A DNA stretch of 64,000 nt from Aequorivita sp. H23M31 (GCF_004022485.1 NZ_CP034951.1:124001-188000), one strand, 5' to 3'. Counted from the stretch's first letter, positions 24,728 through 33,106 are shown. Notes: generated from the letters alone by a model not told the origin. A program made the numbers and translations.

Positions 24728-24882
24728 ATTTAAAGAATTAAAAGGTTAAAAGAAACAATTTCAGGACTAACCCTCCACTCAAAAGTTGGTGTATGTGTAA
24801 GCGAAAAATCAACTTAAAACAAACAGAGTAGCCGAAGAAGTGAAAATCGAAAGAGTAACATTTTTATAAACCTAATTTTATC

Positions 24883-25553
24883 ATCACGAAATATATAATA
24901 AAATTTTCTGTTTTTATAATTACCGCACTATCATTTGTAAACTGTTCAAATGATAATTCTTCAGTCGAAGATATAAGCCGTGAATTGAGAAAGCCATTTC
25001 TTGAAAATAAATCCTATTTGGAGATAAAAAAAGATTTCAGTATGTTATCTAGCATAGAAAAATATCACTTATGGGATGAGAAATTAGAACAAATTTTGAC
25101 TCAAGCCTTACCCCAAGACCAAAAAGAATTGATTCTAAGGTTAAAAGTCGAGTTTGCCAAAAACTATGACATTGAAAATAATTAAATTAAAGAGATAAGT
25201 CTATCATTAGCTAAATTTATTCCTGAAGAAGAATTTAAAAAGATGTTTTTTGAGTTGAATGATTACCATCCATCTGATTCAAATAAACTTATTCCCTCAA
25301 ACGAACAACTTCTTGCAGAGCTGGAGGAATCCACTTTTTATTACAGAGGAGGAGGGGAAGACCCCGATACAGGGATAGGGCTCCCAGATTGTAATTGTAA
25401 CTTGTTAGCAATAACAATCATTACAGAGAGAGCCTATTTATTTTCTGTAAGGCTGGCGTCATTCAGATGGCAAGAACTTTATTCAGGCTTATTCACGGAA
25501 CTTGGGAAACTGCATACAAATGCCAAGGGAAATGTACAATAAGAACAACTTAG
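24883..25553 (+). pseudogene. Decayed lipoprotein gene, possibly fulvocin C-related (cassette 8)
   Basis: Read through its damage, the gene encodes a lipoprotein signal (KFSVFIITALSFVNC), a helical middle (EKYHLWDEKLEQILTQALPQ) and a Cys-bearing tail (CNCN, then FCKAG and KCQGKC in the next frame). This plan resembles fulvocin C-related bacteriocin proteins, though my match is from memory. Damage: the start codon position reads ATC, an in-frame TAA is at 25183-25185, and a frameshift lies near 25400. The cassette runs directly into a group II intron fragment. Confidence 0.5.
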
Positions 25554-25676
25554 CGGCAAAATACCGATAGTGTATGCAGAGGCAGACCGAGCCGTAGTAG
25601 TGTTGAAGTTTCCGTAATGGAAATGGAGCGAAGGGCTTGGGTTGTACCGTTACATTTTATTGACTAACTCATACAA

Positions 25677-26946
25677 ATGAGGATGAATTTATGGAATGAG
25701 ACAAAATCGATACCGATAAGTCGCCAAATGGTTTGGGAGGCTTATCAGAAAGTGCGTTCCAACCAGGGGAGTGCGGGCGTGGATGCGATAAGTATGCAGG
25801 AATTTGATGCAGACCGCAGCAAACATCTCTACAAACTCTGGAACCGAATGGCATCGGGGAGTTATTTCCCGCCACCCATCAAAGAAGTGGAAATACCCAA
25901 GAAGGACGGAAGTATCCGAAAATTGGGCGTACCCACCATAAGCGACAGGGTGGGACAAACGGTGGTCAAAATGTTCATCGAACCGCGATTAGAGGAAGTA
26001 TTCAGTTCCAATTCTTACGGGTATCGACCTTATAAAAATGCACATCAAGCATTGCAAAAGGTTCGTGAAAACTGTTGGAAACAAGACTGGATAATCGACC
26101 TTGACATCAAAGGGTTCTTCGACAATATCGACCACCAGAAACTGATGCTTGCCGTAAAGAAGCACGTACCCGAAAATTGGGTCATTCTTTACGTCAATCG
26201 GTGGTTGGAAGCGCCCGTTTTTACAACATCCGGACAGCTCGTCCAAAAGCAAGGAAAGGGAAACACCACAAGGGGGCGTAATAAGCCCATTGTTGGCAAA
26301 CCTATTTCTGCATTATGCTTTTGATAAATGGTTGAAAAACACGGATAAGGATGTACCGTTTTCACGTTATGCCGACGATGTGATCATACATTGTAAAAGC
26401 AAAGCTCACGCAGAACAGGTACTAAATGCGTTACACCAAAGGATGGCATCCATAGGGTTGGAACTGCATCCACAAAAGACGAAAATCGTCTATTGCAGGG
26501 ACTATCGCCGAAAGGGAAAACACCCCATTGTCAAGTTTGACTTTTTGGGCTATTCCTTTCAGCCGCGAAGTGCATTTTCCAAGAAAACGAAGAAAATGTT
26601 CTTAGGCTATGACTGTGCCATCAGCATTAGTTCGAGAAAACGGATCGCCGACAAATTGGAAGAACTCAATGTGAACAAGTTAAATTTTAAGAATATTGTA
26701 GGGGTTGCCCACTACCTCAATCCAATGATAAGGGGATGGGTACACTACTATGGTAAATTTAAGATGTACGAACTCACAAAAGTCTTTTGGTTGCTCAGTG
26801 CGCGATTGGTTTGGTGGGCAAGGAGAAGGTACATGCGATACAAAACCAGCATGGGGAAAGGCTATAAATGGTTGGCAACAATTAGGGATCAATTTCCTAC
26901 CTTGTTCTACCATTGGCTATTTCCCGAAATCAATGTAATCGCTTAG
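25677..26946 (+). pseudogene. ltrA: Group II intron reverse transcriptase/maturase, frameshifted
   Basis: About 420 residues if the frame is repaired. RT domains: GSAGVDAISM, GSIRKLGVPTISDR, YGYRPYKNAHQAL, WIIDLDIKGFFDNIDH, then a shift at GGGAAACACC (26258-26267), after which TPQGGVISPLLANL and the catalytic YADD (FSRYADDVIIH) follow. The maturase X domain is clear (MIRGWVHYYGKF, WARRRYMRY). No HNH endonuclease domain, as in several bacterial classes. One extra A in an A-run explains the shift, so error or real decay are both possible. Confidence 0.9.
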
Positions 26947-26959
26947 ATTTGTACAACAA

Positions 26960-26993
26960 GAGCCGTATGATGGGAGACTATCACGTACGGTTC
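26960..26993 (+). ncRNA. Group II intron domain V
   Basis: 34 nt starting GAGCCGTATG and ending CGTACGGTTC; the ends pair, with a GAGA tetraloop in the middle and the catalytic AGC triad near the 5' end. Domain VI follows directly with a bulged A near CCTACTC. Confidence 0.85.
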
Positions 26994-27033
26994 CGTGAGA
27001 GGCTTAGGGTGAAACTCCCTTTGCCTACTCGAT

Positions 27034-27053
27034 TACTTGGCCGTTAGTCAGAA
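27034..27053 (+). repeat. attC-like site I (right end only)
   Basis: ACTTGGC then CGTTAGTCAGAA (27042-27053). The intron ends just before. The core is the exact reverse complement of TTCTGACTAACG at 28596-28607, which closes this cassette. Confidence 0.65.
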
Positions 27054-27097
27054 GTTAAAAAATACACTCAAAAAATTAGATGGTAGAATTAAAATTG

Positions 27098-27105
27098 TAA
27101 CTTTG
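27098..27105 (+). promoter_or_regulatory. Likely promoter (-7 box) of the toxin-antitoxin cassette
   Basis: TAACTTTG fits TAnnTTTG and lies 5 nt before the antitoxin ATG, which would give a very short or absent leader. No convincing -33 box was found. Confidence 0.35.
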
Positions 27106-27110
27106 ATACT

Positions 27111-27344
27111 ATGGAGGTAAGTTTAGAAAATAAAAAAATCGAATTAATTCAATGGTTGTCAACATTGAACGATAAGACTTTGATTGACAAATTAATGAAA
27201 TTAAGAGAAAAAGAAAAAACCGATTGGTGGAACGAAATTTCAGCAAAAGAAAAAGAATCTATTGAAAAAGGGATTCAAGATGCTGATAACGGAAAATTGA
27301 CATCCCACTCAAAGGTGAAAGAAATTTATGAAAAGTGGTTATAA
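27111..27344 (+). CDS. Antitoxin of RelB/addiction-module type (cassette 9)
   Basis: 77 residues, all helical and charged (KLMKLREKEKTDWWNEISAK, KESIEKGIQDADNGKLTSHS, KVKEIYEKW), the usual make-up of small antitoxins paired with RelE/ParE toxins in Bacteroidota. Its end overlaps the toxin start by 17 bp, so translation is coupled. It has its own -7 box. Confidence 0.8.
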   Translation: MEVSLENKKIELIQWLSTLNDKTLIDKLMKLREKEKTDWWNEISAKEKESIEKGIQDADNGKLTSHSKVKEIYEKWL

Positions 27345-27623
27345 GATACTATGGACTGACCACGCAATTTCTGAACTAAAGGAAACTATTGAATACCTCG
27401 AAAACAACTGGACTGAAAAGGAAATAAGAAAGTTTGCTGCAAAATTAGACCACACAGTAGAGTTGATCTCAAAAATACCTGAAATTTTCCCTGAGTCATT
27501 TGAGAAAAGAACATCCGAAAAGCTGTCGTTGAAAAGCATAACAATCTTTATTATCGAATTAATAAAAATTCAATTGAGATTGTTTCATTATTTTCAAACA
27601 GAAAGAAAACCGTTGCACAATAA
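27328..27623 (+). pseudogene. RelE/ParE-family toxin with C-terminal frameshift (cassette 9)
   Basis: The first ~60 residues (YKILWTDHAISELKETIEYL) are a RelE/ParE-type toxin N-terminus. The expected end, NIRKAVVEKHNNLYYRINKN followed by SIEIVSLFSNRKK, is encoded one frame over; restoring one A in the run after TTTGAG (near 27505) repairs it and gives a stop at 27621-27623. As written the toxin ends in unrelated residues and is probably inactive. Confidence 0.78.
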
Positions 27624-27889
27624 CTAAGCATTCGTGTCGGAACGACTCAACATGAATGCAGTGTTGACTGAACCGGTGTTTGTCGGTCAGCACTATGGGG
27701 AATGGTCTAGTTTGGGTTGGGGTATTAGGGGTTGCGTTCTCCTGTTTTTGGAGTAATAGTCTCTCTTACTTCTTTGGAATTTAAAGAACTTGGTGTATTT
27801 AATGCGCACTATTCTTGGTTTTTCGGTATTTTCAATGTTTTTCTTCAGTTTTAGCCATAGGGGTCCCGTTACGTCGGGATTCACGTTTT

Positions 27890-28300
27890 TTATATAGGTC
27901 TGTTTAACTGTTTTTTGATTTGCTCTTGCCAGTGTTGTGGTGGCCCACGGGCAGTGAAGGTCGCAATGGTAACAAGCTTTCCTTTCTTACAGACCGGACA
28001 CTTGCGGTGCAAGAAAGGAAACGTTCAATAGATCTGCCTCCCTTGCCCGGATCCATTCCTCCTTTTTGTGTCCCTGGCACTTGGGACAATGGCGGTTTCT
28101 GCAACTGTTGTAGCTAAGGTGGAGCTTATGGCAGGCAGGATTGTCGCAGCGGTCTATGTGGCCACCAAGGGTCGCGGTGCGGCACTTGCGAAGGGCGTGC
28201 AGGGTGCGTGCCTGCCAACTGTTGGCATAAAGATCGGCAAGGTGCTCCCCTGTTGCGCTCCAATACGTGCGCTACTTCATGATCGGGACAGGACATCCCT
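27890..28300 (-). pseudogene. IS91-family transposase remnant with catalytic core deleted
   Basis: Read in pieces on the minus strand: HEVAHVL and GEHLADLYANSWQARTLHAL, then the N-terminal zinc ribbon (CRTATLGGHIDRC, SYNSCRNRHCPKCQGHKKEE), then directly the C-terminal zinc-finger tail (RKCPVCKKGKLVTIATF). The long Y1/HUH domain that should lie between is absent, and there are frameshifts. It is a fossil and cannot transpose. Confidence 0.75.
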
Positions 28301-28369
28301 ATTGGCCATAGAGCCTGTCCAGCGGACTGAACGGCTTTTGTCTTCCCGATTGTGCCATTCCGATAGAGA

Positions 28370-29325
28370 TCGGGACAGGCTATGAAGGTAGATAAGCGTA
28401 GTCTGGATATCCGCATGCCCCAAGAGATCCTTTACGCTCATAATGTCCAGGCCCATTTCCAAGAGATAGGTGGCATAAGTGTGGCGCAGGATATGGGCGG
28501 TGATCTCCTTTGGGATCCCGCTTTGCTTGCGGGCCTCACGTACGATCCATTGTATTTCCTGTGAGGAAAGCTGTGCAGGACTGCCTGTTTTATCATTCTG
28601 ACTAACGTTTTTTAACTTTTTGATAATCAGTAGATTGAAAATCGATTATTTCCCTTTCTTTTGACTTCAGATTTTGCTAAACGTTAGCCTGAGGAGTCAA
28701 TGCTTTTGGAATATCTTGGATTGCCGGTAAAGCACCAGGTAGTGGGGTTTTCCGCCAAGAAGTACTTCCTTAGACCACGGATCTGCATCTCGGACAGGGG
28801 AACATACCGGTCCTTGCGGCCTTTGCCCTGGCGCACGTGCACCATCTTCCGGTCAAAGTCCAGGTCCCTGCACTGTAGGTTGCGGAGTCCAAAATTGCGA
28901 AGTCCACAACCATAGAGCATCGCAAGTACCAATCGGTGCTTGAGCAGTTTAGGGGTCTTCAGCAGTTGTTTTATCTCCCTTTGGTTCAACACAACGTGGA
29001 GTTTCTTGACACGTTCAATGCTCGGGAGCACCACGTGCATCTCTTTCATCCCGAAGATGCGGTAGGCATAGCGGAGCCATAAACGGTGTGCTTGAAAAGA
29101 ATGTCCGAGGGTGATTTGTGCTGGGACTTTAAAACGTGCAGATAGTCCAGCACCTGTTCCTCATCGAGGTCAAGTGGGCTACAGTTGAAGTGGAGTGCGA
29201 TGTGCGCCATGCAACGGGCATAGTTGGTAAGGGTGCTCTGGCTTTTCCCGGCGAGCTCGACGGAACGCTTTAGTTTTTGGTAGAGTGTGGCAAATTCCGG
29301 AACTGAAATACAGGCCCTTTGGATA
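28370..29325 (-). pseudogene. Tyrosine recombinase (XerC/integrase-like) broken by an attC-like insert
   Basis: N-terminal SAM-like part (VPEFATLYQKLKRSV, STLTNYARCMAHIALHFN), a frameshift near 29075, then the catalytic part: LAMLYGCGLR with the first Arg and QGKGRKDRYVPL with Lys. At 28687 the frame ends in attC-like site J; after it the gene resumes with HILRHTYATYLLEMGLDIMS (H-x-x-R) and GHADIQTTLIYLH with the nucleophile Tyr. All catalytic residues exist but in three pieces. It precedes the IS91 remnant on the same strand, a pairing common in Bacteroidota, so I do not read it as an integron integrase. Confidence 0.8.
28596..28697 (+). repeat. attC-like site J, inside the tyrosine recombinase gene
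   Basis: Starts with TTCTGACTAACG (28596-28607), complementary to the start of cassette 9 (27042-27053), and ends with GTTAGCCTGAGG. CTAACGTTT and AAACGTTAG form a perfect 9-bp inverted pair at its cores. Its inside (about 70 bp) does not resemble the other sites, so it may be a different type or be decayed. Confidence 0.55.
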
Positions 29326-29423
29326 AGGGTGTCATTTTTTTTTATAATATTGAGTATTAGATTAAATCCTATCCTAAAGGTGGTGAATCCTGATATTATT
29401 GTCCCGTGAAGCTACCTTTAGGT

Positions 29424-29616
29424 TTAGTTCAACATTAGCTATAAGCAATGCGGGATAAGTGCAAAACGCGAAAGCAGTTGTATATTTACGAAGTCGCCAA
29501 AACTTTTTGGGGATTTGAATTATAAAAAATTAAAGAACAAAAGTTTTGGCTTATTGCGAGCCCGAAAATGATTGCATTTTTGCCCCGCACTGCTCATAGC
29601 CGAGACGTTACAAACA
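29424..29616 (+). repeat. attC-like site K
   Basis: R''-like TTTAGTTCAAC, then arm GCTATAAGCAATGCGGG pairing with CCCGCACTGCTCATAGCC, ending in core GTTACAAACA (29607-29616). Central stem GCCAAAACTTTT (29496-29507) pairs perfectly with AAAAGTTTTGGC (29539-29550). The matching cassette start for its left core is not in the window, so the cassette before it has been rearranged by the IS91/recombinase remnant. Confidence 0.78.
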
Positions 29617-29636
29617 ATTAAAAACAAAAACTAACA

Positions 29637-30287
29637 GTGAAAAAAATTACTTTTATTATTGGATTAACATTATTGGCAACCAATATCTTCGGCCAAAATA
29701 CTTCCACAGAATATGGTTTAAAAGCTGGAATAAATTACTCAAAATATACTCCAAATATTGAGATTAAGGGAATTGACATCGTGGATTTTAATGGCAAGTT
29801 CGGCTTTTATTTAGGTGGTTTTGTCAATTTTGGCTTTTCTGACATTATAAAATTACAACCAGAATTAATTTTTGCTATACAGGGCACTAACACATCACAA
29901 GAAATTGAAATAAGGTTTTCTCCCCACCAAGAACCCGTCTTCGGAGAATTAAAAACAAGAATTACGGAATCAACTATTTCGATTCCAATTATGTTACAAA
30001 TATATCCAACGAAAAATTTTTATATTGAGATTGGACCACAACTTGGATATATCGTGAGCACGAAAGAAAAAGTTACGGATAACCCATTTCCGGAATTCGA
30101 AAGCCCTTTCGGAGCTAGTGAAGATTGTCCGAATTGTGATAAATTTGATTTGGGTGCATCTTTAGGAATTGGTTACAATTTTACAAGACTAATTGGAATA
30201 AACGCCAGATATTATGCTGGTCTAATTGAAAGAAATAAGACTATAAAATCATCAGTTATAAATTTAGGTATTAATTACAAATTGTAG
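29637..30287 (+). CDS. Outer membrane beta-barrel protein (cassette 10)
   Basis: 216 residues starting at GTG (29637): a signal peptide (MKKITFIIGLTLLATNIFGQ) followed by a barrel of the PorT/OMP_b-brl_2 type with alternating strands (YGLKAGINYSKY, FYLGGFVNFGF, NFYIEIGPQLGYIV) and a final strand ending in aromatic/hydrophobic residues (VINLGINYKL). Likely sits in the outer membrane; many paralogues exist in Bacteroidota with unknown roles. The start is 30 nt after the cassette core and the stop 6 nt before the R''-like end. Confidence 0.85.
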   Translation: MKKITFIIGLTLLATNIFGQNTSTEYGLKAGINYSKYTPNIEIKGIDIVDFNGKFGFYLGGFVNFGFSDIIKLQPELIFAIQGTNTSQEIEIRFSPHQEPVFGELKTRITESTISIPIMLQIYPTKNFYIEIGPQLGYIVSTKEKVTDNPFPEFESPFGASEDCPNCDKFDLGASLGIGYNFTRLIGINARYYAGLIERNKTIKSSVINLGINYKL

Positions 30288-30293
30288 AAAAAC

Positions 30294-30489
30294 TGTTTGT
30301 AGCACTGTATAAAAAAAATAGGACGGTAAGTGCCAAACCCAATGTTCCAGGTGTATTTGCGAGGTCGCCAAATTTTTAAATTTGGCTCATTAAGAAAAAT
30401 TATTAGTAAAAATTTAAAAATTTGGCTTGTGTTTAACCGAAAAGCAATTGCATATTTACAGCCCTACTTCTTTAATTCCAAACCTCAGA
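30294..30489 (+). repeat. attC-like site L (right core destroyed by an IS1182 remnant)
   Basis: TGTTTGTAGC (30294-30303) complements the start of cassette 10 (GTTACAAACA, 29607-29616) at 9 of 10 positions. The central stem GCCAAATTTTTAAATTT (30367-30383) pairs perfectly with AAATTTAAAAATTTGGC (30410-30426). The right arm GCCCTACTTCTTTAAT is followed by AAACC and then the left end of an IS1182 element. Confidence 0.8.
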
Positions 30490-30620
30490 CTGCGCAACAA
30501 TCCCTCATTTTGACAACTTTGTTGATACAGCCTGCATCTTGGTCTAATTGGCTTTATTTTCATAATTCGGATTTTGTAAGATGTTTCAACCGGGACCAAC
30601 CCATAAATATAGTTATACCG
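30486..30620 (+). mobile_element. Remnant of IS1182-family left end
   Basis: TCAGACTGCGCAA and then AACTTTGTTGAT match the left end of the full copies, and further on TTTCAACCGGGACCAA matches the transposase start region (TTTAATCGGGACCAA). The rest of the element is gone. It sits at the same place in the attC-like site as the two full copies. Confidence 0.7.
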
Positions 30621-30671
30621 AATCCTTTAACTAACGATATAATAAAAACAAAAAATTAAATAAGACATTCA

Positions 30672-31064
30672 ATGTTTACAATAGAACAAATTGATTTGGT
30701 ACACAGTAAAGTTAAATCGGGTGCTGATTTTCCTCAATATATCCAGGAGATCAAAGAATTGGGTGTAATGGCATTTGAAACTTGGGTTGCAGATAGTCAC
30801 ACGCTATATTTTGGAAAGGATAATTTTCGGATCGAATCAAGTCCACAGTATGAAGAATTGAAAATATCGGATATTACTGACAAAGAAAAATTTGAAAAAT
30901 ACTTGAAAATACATCAAAAGGGAGAAACAGACTATTTCACTTTCTGTAAACATTGCTCTGAGACAGGGATTGAGAAGTGGATTGTGGACCTTGAAAAAAT
31001 GACTTGTATTTATTATGATAAGGACGAGAATGAAATCTTAATTGAAAAGGTGCCAACCCCATAA
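30672..31064 (+). CDS. DUF1398-family protein (YbcV-like)
   Basis: 130 residues resembling DUF1398 proteins: MFTIEQIDLVHSKVKSGADF, PQYIQEIKELGV, then a Trp/His-bearing middle (WVADSHTLYFG), a domain of helices and a C-terminal strand segment (KMTCIYYDKDENEILIEKVP) . Small soluble protein of unknown role, found in many bacteria. It lies just beyond the IS1182 remnant; no R''-like end follows it, so I cannot say it belonged to the cassette array. Confidence 0.75.
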   Translation: MFTIEQIDLVHSKVKSGADFPQYIQEIKELGVMAFETWVADSHTLYFGKDNFRIESSPQYEELKISDITDKEKFEKYLKIHQKGETDYFTFCKHCSETGIEKWIVDLEKMTCIYYDKDENEILIEKVPTP

Positions 31065-31223
31065 ACAGAGATCCCAGTCCGCAGAATGAGTTATGTCACG
31101 ATTTTTTTTGATTGAAAATCCCGATTAATTTAGGGTACAACTTTTTTCTGGTCGTAAAATTAAGATCCAACTTTATCGAGTAACTTTAGTAGTATTGAAA
31201 GATGAAAATAAATATTCAATGTT

Positions 31224-31264
31224 CAATAATCAATAATCAATAATCAATAATCAATAATCAATAA
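31224..31264. repeat. Heptanucleotide tandem repeat (CAATAAT)n
   Basis: About six copies of CAATAAT in a row, between the DUF1398 gene and the DUF2207 gene. A likely variable-number repeat; not a CRISPR. Confidence 0.85.
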
Positions 31265-31302
31265 AAAATAAACAGTAAACAATAATAATAAATAATAACC
31301 CT

Positions 31303-33067
31303 CTACCAACTTCTTCCTCCTCCACGTCCCGCGCCGCCACCTGAAAAACCGCCTCCGCTGCGTGAGAATCCGCTGCTGCTGCTTCGTCCCGATGAACTTG
31401 ATCTGGAAGAGCTATTACGACGGGGAGCCATAGTGGATATTGAAATCCTGTTGCCATATGCAGTTGCGAAACTGCTGGTCGAAAATCTGGATCCGGAACT
31501 GCTTTTATACCAATCGGGTGCGTGCTGAATGAGATTATCAAATTTTGCCGACCATTCTTTTAAGAAATTGAACGCTACCGCATAGGGCATTGTTTTTTCA
31601 AAATAATAGGGATCCTCTTTTAATAACATTTTTATACGGTCAACCTCTGCAATTTTAATAAATTGATAAAACCCTAAAAGTTCGGGCATTAAAGATTTTC
31701 CGAGCTCATTTTTACCCCGCATTCTATTCAGTAAAAAGGCAAAGCCGATTGGAAAGATAAGAAAGAAAAAAATGAAGTTCAACATTAGGAGAGGAATCAT
31801 TAAAAAGGTTTTAAATTCAAAATAGAAAGTGAAGACAATTGGGAGAAGGGTTATACTGAAAAATGCCCAAAGCCAAGAAAGAACAAGAATGATTATTTTC
31901 CACTTAATCAATTTTGATTTTTTGCGAACATAATATCTTTCAGAGTTTCGGGATAATAATCTCTGCGAGGTCATAGCCACACCTCTAAGATTACTGGCCC
32001 AAACTTCGTCCTTTCCTTTAAATATGGTTTCAAAAAATATGCGTTCGTAATCAGCAACCGAAGTGGATAGTTCCTTAAGTTTTACCAACTTTAAATCTTT
32101 CCGCAATGGTTTTTCGGATGGAGATCTTTCTTCCAACCTGATTATACCGTTGGCGGCCCAATATGGAATTAAAGCGGTAACATCGCGAAAATCGGGTATA
32201 TCGTCTATCAACATTCCAGCCATAGCAGGATCAAGGCCTTCGGGGGGATAATAACTGGTAACCGCAATTATATTATCACCTCGAATCTGTTTTCTAACAT
32301 ATAGAAATAACCCTATAAAAATCGCTGCCAAAATTCCTATCCATCCATACCTCTTCCAGAGAGGTGGCGACAAATCGACTTTGGGAATTAAGGAAATCGG
32401 TATGTTCATTAATACTGTTACGCTCTGTCCCATAGATGAGTGGAAGCCAGACTTGGATTTTGCCGAGAAAATATTTCCAGAGTAAGCATAATCAAATTCA
32501 GAAGAAGGATATTCGTTTCCCGAATTTCCTGAATAAACAAAGCAGTTTTCGGTAGAAAGTGAAGCGCCTTCAGGAGCGTGGATCGAAAAATTTATCTGAT
32601 AAAAATCCGCTTCCCGCTTCCCAATCGGCAGGCTTTATATTCCAATACAATCTAGCGAAATCATCCGTAAAGAAAAGGGCATTCTTTACCCGGTACCGGA
32701 TTTCATACTTCTTATCAATTACGACATATTTTTCCTTGTCACCAATTTTGATACTTAGGTTTTTGCCTAATCTTTTTCCGAGAAATTCGTTTGTGGTAAA
32801 TTTTTCTCCAGGAACTTCGATGTTTGAGATGAAGATTTCCCGTCTGGTCACTTTTCCGTCTTCATCGGTAAAATCAAATTTGGTGGTTATATCCCTATAA
32901 ACCCCGTGCTTGGCCTGGGTAAAATTTAAATCGTATTTTTCAACAACGTCGAAATAGCCTTCAGGGTTCAGATAGATATCCGCCGTGAATTCTCTGACAA
33001 CAAAGCCCTGTGCAAACCCGCTAATACTCACAGAAAGAAAAAGCACTATTTGAATGATTCTTTCCAT
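31303..33067 (-). pseudogene. DUF2207-family membrane protein, single-base frameshift
   Basis: One gene of about 585 residues in two frames. N-terminal part: signal peptide (IIQIVLFLSVSISGFAQG) and a DUF2207 beta domain (YLNPEGYFDVVEKYDLNF, HGVYRDITTKF). The frame breaks at GATAAATTTTTC near 32583; one missing A would restore DKIFSIHAPEG and join it to the second part, with a membrane helix (YGWIGILAAIFIGLFLYV), the cytoplasmic SYYPPEGLDPAMAGML block, two more helices and a Ser/Gly-rich tail ending GRGGGRSW. Either a real disruption or a homopolymer sequence error. Confidence 0.85.
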
Positions 33068-33106
33068 AAATAATATCTCCGGACTTTTAATACTCTTTTT
33101 AATCAT

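Larger units (their letters stand above)
25570..27033 (+). mobile_element. Group II intron, 5'-truncated, next to an attC-like core
   Basis: Contains a domain III/IV-like segment (GAGCCGTAGTAGTG, GGAGCGAAGGGC), a reverse transcriptase gene, a 34-nt domain V (26960-26993) and a domain VI ending CCTACTCGAT at 27033. I could not find the 5' GTGYG end or a domain I; upstream sequence encodes the cassette 8 gene, so the 5' part is missing and the intron should not splice. It ends 9 nt before core GTTAGTCAGAA (27043). Confidence 0.8.

Noticed and set aside
24985-25185. Separate 66-residue gene upstream of the group II intron
   Set aside because: The same frame continues upstream into a lipoprotein signal and downstream past a stop; it is one decayed gene.
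28684-29049. Piece that looks like an integron integrase (LYGCGLR, GKGRKDRYVPL)
   Set aside because: It is part of a longer broken tyrosine recombinase followed by an IS91-type remnant; this pairing is common in Bacteroidota, and no integron-specific extra helix was recognised.
31224-31264. Repeated CAATAAT as a possible CRISPR
   Set aside because: Units are 7 bp and contiguous without spacers; it is a simple tandem repeat.
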